Source: Clostridia bacterium (GTDB taxonomy: Bacteria > Bacillota > Clostridia > Oscillospirales > CAG-272). Taken from it: a stretch of 36,151 nt of DNA. Below, one piece after another: positions 30,868 through 36,151 of this stretch. Below the pieces are notes generated by a model that saw only the letters and a list, made by a program, of their open reading frames with translations, was not told the DNA's origin and did no database searches. Location of the stretch: the NCBI GenBank assembly GCA_017961575.1, contig JAGCXA010000024.1, positions 1-36,151 on the forward strand. Reading direction: 5' to 3'. Position 1 is the stretch's first letter, and each line of letters opens with the position of its first letter. Position numbers and translations under genes: made by a program.

Positions 30868-32613
30868 TTATTTCGTTTTCCAGACCTCTTCGTTTTCGGA
30901 AAAGAAGTCGACGTTCTGCCAGTCGTAGACCCAGGCGGCGTCGCTGCTCCACGCTTGCAGGAGCGATCCGTCGGGGCGGATCGGGGAATAGTACTCGATC
31001 GGAGTATAGTTCCCGCGTTTGATATTCCAGTCGAAGGAGGAGGTCAGGGCGTAGGCGAAGTCCCTGCCGTGCGTCGCCTGCGCGTAGGCGACGAGCGCCG
31101 ACAGATACGGCCAGACCGCGCCGTTGTGGTATTCGTACTCCTGACTCGACTTGTTGCGCGCCCGGTCGGTGCCTTTGTAAAAGGGATAAACGCACATCAC
31201 GCCGAAGTCGCCCGCCCGCTGCGTCTGATTGTTCCGGGTTTCGAGCAGGGCGGAGACGCGATCGAGCAGGCGTTCGGTCTGCTTTTCGTCGCTGATCCCG
31301 AAGAGAACCGCGAGGATCGTATCGACCGAAAGATTGTCCTCGACGAAGTCGCCGTATTTATAGTTGATATAGTATCCCTTTTCGTCGTCCCAGAGAAGCG
31401 CGTTGATCGCCTCTTTTGTCTCGGCGTATTTTTGACGATACCTGCGGGCGAGCGCCCCGTCCCTCGTTTTCGCGATGCTGCCCATACAGAAGAGCGCGCG
31501 GGCGTAGAGCAGATTGACGTAGGTCACGTAGCCGACCCGGTTGACCTCGTCCGCCCAGTCGCGTTTGTTGTATTTTCCCGGTTTGAAGATCAGGTGCGTC
31601 CCATCCTCGTATCCCGACAGTTTGTCGACGACCGTAACGCAGTAATCGTAGATCGTTTTTCCGGAAATCTCCTCGTCGAGGATCGAGAAATCGCCGGTAC
31701 GGTTGATATAATCGTAGACCATCAGAACGAAGAAACTCGGACTGTCGTAGTGATTGCTCCAATGCTGACGCAGATCAAAGGTGACGGCGGAGGGACAATC
31801 CCCGTTCTCGTCGACGCCGTGCGCGAGGGTCAGGATCTCGTTCCGGACGAGATCGGGGTGATCCCGGTACATCGCGAGCACCGTCCAATAGGCGTCGCGG
31901 AAGTAGGTCCGGACGGGGGCGGTGTAGTTGCACCCGGCGGAAAAGCCCTTGTAGTCCCCGACCTCCTTGTAGTTTTCGAGCGCGCAGAAGACGCTGGAAA
32001 CGTAGAGCGCCTTATCCTTTTCGGTCTTTGCCGTCGCGGGGATCGCGATCGTCTTGTATTCGTCCTCGACCTGCTTTTTGAAGCGGGAGAAGCGGGAGAG
32101 CATCTTTTTGCAGTCCTTTTCGTCGGCGCCGTAGGAGAATACGAAGCGCGCGTTCCGTTCCGTATGGAGATAGACCGAGGCGTTTTCGGGAACGAAGGTC
32201 TTTTCGACGTCGGAGACGCAGCAGAGCTTGTCCGCCCAATGCCCGAAATCGAAAACGAGATCGTAGTCGCCCTCTTTGTTCGCCTTGACTTCGTAGAACA
32301 CCGCGTTGCCCGCGACCGGGATGAACTGGAAGACCGTGATGCGAAGGTCGCCCCGTTTCAGGGTGATCTTCTGCGTTCGTCCGACCATCTCGACGGTCTT
32401 GTCGGTGAAGGCGTCGAGCTTTTTGCCGCCCTCAAAGATCAAAAGGAAACTCCGCCCGACGCAGTTGCCGCCCTGATTGGAGACGGTGTAGTTCGTGATC
32501 CCGCCCTTGCCGTCGAACCTGACGCGCAGGTCGTTCGCGCAGACGTCGTAGACCACGTCCTCGTGGTATTTTCCCCCGACGACGATCTTTCCGTTCCGAA
32601 AACTTTTTCTCAT
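30868..32613 (-). CDS. Six-hairpin (alpha/alpha-toroid) glycoside-hydrolase-like protein, paralogue 2
   Basis: A 581-residue cytoplasmic protein closely related over its full length to the one at 21036 (shared MRKSFR(D/N)GKI start, RDWADEVNRVGYVTYVNLLYARAL, GYYINYKYGDFVEDNLSVDT, YDWQ(N/D) and the FWKTK-type end). The N-terminal beta domain is followed by the helical toroid, with NGAVWPYLSALVAYAQ in place of NGAAWPYWS. It starts 13 bp after the GH39 stop, and its GAGGAAAG ribosome site overlaps that stop codon, so translation is probably coupled and the substrate pathway shared. Differences from paralogue 1 cluster near the C-terminal end (SLLQAWSSDAAWVYDWQ), which may alter specificity. Confidence 0.65.
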   Translation of the reverse strand: MRKSFRNGKIVVGGKYHEDVVYDVCANDLRVRFDGKGGITNYTVSNQGGNCVGRSFLLIFEGGKKLDAFTDKTVEMVGRTQKITLKRGDLRITVFQFIPVAGNAVFYEVKANKEGDYDLVFDFGHWADKLCCVSDVEKTFVPENASVYLHTERNARFVFSYGADEKDCKKMLSRFSRFKKQVEDEYKTIAIPATAKTEKDKALYVSSVFCALENYKEVGDYKGFSAGCNYTAPVRTYFRDAYWTVLAMYRDHPDLVRNEILTLAHGVDENGDCPSAVTFDLRQHWSNHYDSPSFFVLMVYDYINRTGDFSILDEEISGKTIYDYCVTVVDKLSGYEDGTHLIFKPGKYNKRDWADEVNRVGYVTYVNLLYARALFCMGSIAKTRDGALARRYRQKYAETKEAINALLWDDEKGYYINYKYGDFVEDNLSVDTILAVLFGISDEKQTERLLDRVSALLETRNNQTQRAGDFGVMCVYPFYKGTDRARNKSSQEYEYHNGAVWPYLSALVAYAQATHGRDFAYALTSSFDWNIKRGNYTPIEYYSPIRPDGSLLQAWSSDAAWVYDWQNVDFFSENEEVWKTK

Positions 32614-32626
32614 AATAACGCTTTCC

Positions 32627-33970
32627 TCAGTCGATCTTTTCGAAATACAGGGTGTCGAACTGTTTGAGTTTGACGGATTTTGTCGAGACGCGGGTCTTGG
32701 TCAGCGGATGTTTCTCGTCGATACGGTAGGCGGTATAGCCGCGCCCGAGATCGGTTTCGACGGTCTTTTCCTCGCCGATATTCGTAATCAGCACGCCGCG
32801 GGTCTTTCCGTCGGTCGCCGCCAGGGCGTAAACCCCGTCGCCGTCGCCCGTCGATTCGACCGCGTTTCCGAGGGCGTAGAGTTTTCCGAACGCCTTGAAG
32901 GCGTAGTAGGTGCAGAACGGCTGTTCGGTCAGCGGGTTGAAAAGTCCCGCGTAGACGCTGGTCGAGAACCGCGCGTCGTAGTAGCACATCAGAGACATCT
33001 TGGTTCTCTGCATCGCGATCATCATGGCGATCACGTCCGCCGCCGCCTTCGTGGTCCCGCGGGTCGCGAGCGTGCGGTCGGTGTTCCACTCGTTCAGGTG
33101 GATCTCAATATCGGGGAAGCCCTCTTCCGAAAGGATCTTTTCGGCGTACGCCTGCACGTCTTTCGTGCGTTCGACCGAAAGGTAACTGTGGTGCGAGAAG
33201 AAGTCGAGCGGGGCGCCCTCGCGCTTCACACGGCGGAGGAATCCGCGCAGGAATTCGGTGTGGTAGATCGCGCGCGCCTCCCAATGGGACACCTCGTGCG
33301 GCTTCTGGTACTTTTCCTCTTTCTCCATATAGCCGAGGTAGAGTCCCGTGTTTGCGTAGCCGCCGACCTTGATCGAGTCGCCGAAGCAATCTTTCAGGCG
33401 TTTCGCCGTCGCGACGTAGAGGTCGTAGTACTGCTCCTTCGTACCCTTCCACATATTGTTCAGTTCGATGGATTCCTCGTTGTCGGGCTCGTTCCAGACC
33501 TCCCAGTAGGTGATGCCGAAATGAAACCCGTTCGCCCACCCCTCGTTGTAGTGGCGGACGATATGTTCCGCGATCCGCGCCCATTTTTCGGGGTCCTTCG
33601 GCGGGAAGATGCGGTAGGATTTGATCATATGCGCGTTCTCGATGGTCACGCCGAGACGGAAGTAGGGTTCGAGCTTCGCCTCGACCATCTTTTCGAGCAG
33701 GGCGTCGGTGAACGCGAAATCGTAGGACGCGGGATCGTTCTCGTCGGCGTCGAAATCGCGGAAGAGGTTCGGCACGTCGACGAAAACGTTCGCCCCGTAG
33801 CATCCGCCGGTATCGTGCAGACGCGAATAGGGAATATTCGCCTCGGTCAGATAATGGAACATCGAGTGTTCGATTCCGTCGTCGCAGATGTCTGCGGGCG
33901 GCTGCCCGACGGCGTGCATCGGCTTGATCTTGCCGGTCGTTTCGGTAAAGTCAAAGTGCAGTTTCATCAT
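32627..33970 (-). CDS. Glycoside hydrolase family 39-like enzyme
   Basis: A 447-residue cytoplasmic TIM-barrel glycosidase. The acid/base Glu161 in WEVWNEPDN and nucleophile Glu294 in IHLNEWN fit the clan-A retaining mechanism and the GH39 pattern (beta-xylosidase, alpha-L-iduronidase and relatives). Other family-like features are SRLHDTGG near residue 49, a VDVPNLFRDFDAD strand region and a C-terminal beta domain (about 365-447). With no signal peptide it should act on imported oligosaccharides. AAAGGAG precedes the ATG pair at 33970/33967. Middle gene of the PHP-GH39-toroid unit, 35 bp after the PHP stop. Exact substrate not determinable. Confidence 0.82.
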   Translation of the reverse strand: MMKLHFDFTETTGKIKPMHAVGQPPADICDDGIEHSMFHYLTEANIPYSRLHDTGGCYGANVFVDVPNLFRDFDADENDPASYDFAFTDALLEKMVEAKLEPYFRLGVTIENAHMIKSYRIFPPKDPEKWARIAEHIVRHYNEGWANGFHFGITYWEVWNEPDNEESIELNNMWKGTKEQYYDLYVATAKRLKDCFGDSIKVGGYANTGLYLGYMEKEEKYQKPHEVSHWEARAIYHTEFLRGFLRRVKREGAPLDFFSHHSYLSVERTKDVQAYAEKILSEEGFPDIEIHLNEWNTDRTLATRGTTKAAADVIAMMIAMQRTKMSLMCYYDARFSTSVYAGLFNPLTEQPFCTYYAFKAFGKLYALGNAVESTGDGDGVYALAATDGKTRGVLITNIGEEKTVETDLGRGYTAYRIDEKHPLTKTRVSTKSVKLKQFDTLYFEKID

Positions 33971-34005
33971 ATCTTCTCCTTTCGGTTATCCGCGAGGACG
34001 ACGGG

Positions 34006-35052
34006 TCATTTCCCGATCGGCTCTTTCAGTTCGTCGAGATAGTAGTAGCGCGTGTAGGCGTGATTCCCCGCCGCGTCGCGGACGGTGATCCGGAACGCGA
34101 CGTCGTTCGGATCGATCCGGAAGGACACCTCGGTGACGGGGTCGCCGCCCTTTTCCATCCGTTTGTGTCTGGTGCGTCTGCCGGCGGTCAGGAAGAAGAT
34201 ACCTGCCGCCTCCGAGGTCTTCACGGTGACTCTTCCGTCCTCGACGTAGAGTTCCTTGATCTCGGGTCCGCTCGACGCGTAGCAGTTCCCGTTTTCGATC
34301 CCGGCGATCAGGTTCTCGTAGGAGAGCGAATCCGCCTTGACCATCGTCCAGGCAAGACCGCAGTCGCGCGTTGCGTGGTTGTCGTCCCCCGCGACGCAGA
34401 CGAGCCGTATGCCCGCCCGCATCATCTCCTGATAGACGTGCGGGACGTCCTCCATATCGCTGTCGATATGGGAGGCTCCGTTGATGATCTCAAGCCCCGT
34501 CAGACCTTTCAGCCCGCAGCAAAAAGAGTTCGGGTTCATCGACCAGTTCGGGTGATTGAAAACCACCAGCATATTCCGCTCCCGCGCCGCGCGGATGACC
34601 TCGTTCACACCGTCGAGCGAGTATTTGCGGACGTAGTGGGGATCGCCGACGTACTTTACTTGGTCGCGGTACTTCTCGGCGTTTCCCCAGATGTAATCCA
34701 GATCGCAGCAGACCATCCGGATATCGTGCGGATCTTTGGAAAAGAGGTTCATATGCACCTTCTCCGCGTGATCCCACGTCTTGTGTTCCCCCTCGTAGAG
34801 GGCGGAGAGCAGGTTCTTTTCGCAGAGGTCAAAGCCGTATTCGTACCCGGTCAGGGCAATGAAATCGTCGTCCGAGAGGTCCGAGTGGTCCAGCATGATC
34901 TCGTGGTCGGTAAACGCGACGGCGGAATAGCCCATCTCCCGAAAGGTCCGCTTGACCTCCTCCGGCGTCTGACTTCCGTCGGAAAGAGTGGTGTGGCTGT
35001 GCAGATTGACCTTGAAAAACCGCCCGGTCTCGGGCAACAGATACTGTCTCAC
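34006..35052 (-). CDS. PHP-domain phosphoesterase
   Basis: A 348-residue protein with the PHP metal-binding motifs NLHSHTTLSDG (residues 16-26), AFTDHEI (about 46), FNHPNW (about 170) and GDDNHATRD (about 228). PHP proteins are trinuclear-metal phosphoesterases. This size, with a C-terminal beta-rich domain after residue 265, is common in uncharacterised clostridial enzymes near glycosidase genes. GTG start at 35052 with AGGGG about 10 bp upstream. First gene of a unit with GH39 and toroid paralogue 2, so it may remove phosphate from a sugar or from a phosphorylated glycan fragment; that role is inference. Confidence 0.85.
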   Translation of the reverse strand: MRQYLLPETGRFFKVNLHSHTTLSDGSQTPEEVKRTFREMGYSAVAFTDHEIMLDHSDLSDDDFIALTGYEYGFDLCEKNLLSALYEGEHKTWDHAEKVHMNLFSKDPHDIRMVCCDLDYIWGNAEKYRDQVKYVGDPHYVRKYSLDGVNEVIRAARERNMLVVFNHPNWSMNPNSFCCGLKGLTGLEIINGASHIDSDMEDVPHVYQEMMRAGIRLVCVAGDDNHATRDCGLAWTMVKADSLSYENLIAGIENGNCYASSGPEIKELYVEDGRVTVKTSEAAGIFFLTAGRRTRHKRMEKGGDPVTEVSFRIDPNDVAFRITVRDAAGNHAYTRYYYLDELKEPIGK

Positions 35053-35086
35053 GGTTTGAAACCCCTGTTTTTTTCATTTCTTTTCC

Positions 35087-35115
35087 ATTATATCCGTTTT
35101 TCCGCGCAAAATCAA
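35087..35115 (-). promoter_or_regulatory. Promoter of the PHP-GH39-toroid operon
   Basis: Minus-strand TTGATT (35110-35115), a 17-bp spacer and TATAAT (35087-35092), 35 bp before the GTG. Confidence 0.8.
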
Positions 35116-35177
35116 GAGAGTGATCGCGTAATTTTTTTATTTTTTCGCGCCCGAACGAAAAAAGCGGCGCGGGATTC

Positions 35178-35206
35178 TTGCAAAAAAGAGGAAACCGTTG
35201 TAAAAT
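35178..35206 (+). promoter_or_regulatory. Promoter of the beta-helix gene
   Basis: TTGCAA (35178-35183), a 17-bp spacer and TAAAAT (35201-35206), 57 bp before the ATG. Divergent from the PHP operon promoter, with 62 bp between the two -35 boxes. Confidence 0.75.
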
Positions 35207-35262
35207 AGGAACAGGACGGCGCAGAGCGCCGCGCATCCCGAAAACGAGCAAGGGAGATCGTC

Positions 35263-36151
35263 ATGATGAGTTCATTCGGCATCAACGTTTTCGATTTCGG
35301 CGCCAAGGGCGACGGAGTCGCCGACGATACGGTGGCGATCCAGGCGGCGATCGACTTCGCGGCGGAACGCGGAGGAGGAAAGATCCTGTTCCCCTACACC
35401 AAGGGCGGCTATCGGATCGCGTCCCCCGCAAAGGAGGAGTATAACGGCAAGCCCCTGCGCGCGCAGCTCCTGATCCCGCCCGGAAACGCGAATATCTGCC
35501 TGGCGGGCGAGATGCCCTGCAAGATGCTGAACGCCTATATCGTGCGGGACCTCGAATCGGTCAAGAACAACTACGACCCGACCTGCTTCGTCAAACCCGG
35601 CGAGGCGCTCGGCTCGATGAACACGCGCGTCTTTTCCGATTGGGACGCTCCCGAGGAGCACGACCCGACGGCGCGCCCCTACGCGATCCTGGCAGCCCCG
35701 GAGGGGACGAGCTGCAAGGGGAAGTTCAGCGTCGGGCAGTTCTCGATCAGCAACCTCGATTTCCGCGTTCCGATGCGCCGCGACAAGATGTATCCGACCG
35801 AGACCGCGGTCAACCTGCAAAACGTCAGCCGCGTCCACGTGACCGACAGCCAGTTCGCGCTTTCGGAGAACGTCGGCGACACGGTTCTCGGCAAGGAGTT
35901 GCAGCCGAACCCCTGCCATACGGCGGGTCTCGTTCTCTCGGGCGATCAGAACGACGACAACGTGCTCCGCAACGTCTCCGTGCAGGGATTCCGCTACGGG
36001 CTGGTGTCGGGCGAGCACGTCGTCTGCGACTACCTCTACGTCCACAACTGCGAGGAGGGCTTGACCTTCCACGACTGTTCGCATCTGTCGGTTTTCAACC
36101 ATATCGTCGCGCAGCACAATACCGTCATCGTCTCGACGACCGACGTCGCCC
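35263..36151 (+). CDS. Pectate-lyase-superfamily right-handed beta-helix protein (partial, runs off the window)
   Basis: The open frame from ATG 35263 (second ATG three bases later) continues to the window end, at least 296 residues. GINVFDFGAKGDGVADDTVA at residues 6-25 is the hallmark N-terminal motif of the pectate lyase superfamily/GH28-related beta-helix proteins. Later rungs such as NLQNVSRVHVTDSQFALS, VLRNVSVQGFRYGLVSG and LTFHDCSHLSVFNHIVA follow the helix repeat. No signal peptide, so a cytoplasmic enzyme or a phage-tail-like relative is possible, but the glycan-enzyme context favours polysaccharide or oligosaccharide action. GGGAG lies 6 bp upstream. The 3' end is outside the window. 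Confidence 0.85.
   Translation, partial: MMSSFGINVFDFGAKGDGVADDTVAIQAAIDFAAERGGGKILFPYTKGGYRIASPAKEEYNGKPLRAQLLIPPGNANICLAGEMPCKMLNAYIVRDLESVKNNYDPTCFVKPGEALGSMNTRVFSDWDAPEEHDPTARPYAILAAPEGTSCKGKFSVGQFSISNLDFRVPMRRDKMYPTETAVNLQNVSRVHVTDSQFALSENVGDTVLGKELQPNPCHTAGLVLSGDQNDDNVLRNVSVQGFRYGLVSGEHVVCDYLYVHNCEEGLTFHDCSHLSVFNHIVAQHNTVIVSTTDVA

Noticed and set aside
1..36151. CRISPR arrays, rRNA, tRNA, prophage or insertion sequences
   Set aside because: No short regularly spaced repeats, cloverleaf genes, transposases or phage structural genes were found on either strand.

Overview
The window is a GC-rich (roughly 60-65 %) bacterial chromosome segment with the gene style of an uncultured gut Clostridia/Bacillota species. 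The signs are PlsY-type acyltransfer, tsaE/tsaB, an electron-bifurcating NfnAB pair, near-consensus sigma-A promoters (TTGACA-17-TATAAT), strong AGGAGG ribosome sites, GTG/TTG starts and clostridial secreted proteins with CxxC units. No tRNA, rRNA, CRISPR, transposase or phage gene was found.

Layout. (1) 1-2.5 kb: an accessory patch with three tandem copies of a ~190 bp hairpin-rich element, then an AT-richer asparagine-synthetase-like gene with its own consensus promoter and terminator. It ends at a rubredoxin/rubrerythrin-type gene remnant. (2) 2.5-6.3 kb, minus strand: housekeeping operon plsY - SAM methyltransferase - tsaE - tsaB - rpiB. (3) 6.3-9.5 kb, minus: nfnA-nfnB-SGNH hydrolase. 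(4) 9.5-15.6 kb: CYTH protein, O-antigen-ligase/polymerase-like membrane protein, aldolase-VOC fusion, OPA-like MFS transporter (plus strand); PAP2 phosphatase (minus); small membrane protein (plus). (5) 15.6-21 kb: a D-galactonate (De Ley-Doudoroff) operon dgoD - KDPGal aldolase - KDG kinase (minus), divergent from an AraC regulator and a ceramidase-family-like hydrolase (plus). (6) 21-32.6 kb, minus: four secreted proteins sharing one unassigned ~260-residue domain, plus a 43-codon gene with a strong ribosome site, flanked by two paralogous cytoplasmic (alpha/alpha)-toroid glycosidase-like enzymes. (7) 32.6-35.1 kb: GH39-like enzyme and PHP phosphoesterase, upstream of and probably co-transcribed with the second toroid enzyme. 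(8) A divergent pectate-lyase-like beta-helix gene that runs off the right edge.

How the parts fit. The right two thirds look like a carbohydrate-use region. Galactonate would be dehydrated, phosphorylated and cleaved to pyruvate and glyceraldehyde 3-phosphate. Two 11-bp direct repeats exactly 21 bp apart overlap the poor -35 of the dgo promoter, as expected for AraC-type activation. The GH39, toroid, pectate-lyase-like and PHP genes suggest breakdown of plant or host glycans.

The most novel part is region 6. Its proteins swap leaders, anchors and N-terminal modules around one conserved C-terminal domain, and some flanking DNA is duplicated (219 bp and ~263 bp direct repeats). One member is fused to an endonuclease/exonuclease/phosphatase domain. 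Family names are read from motifs and remembered family features; no database search was run.
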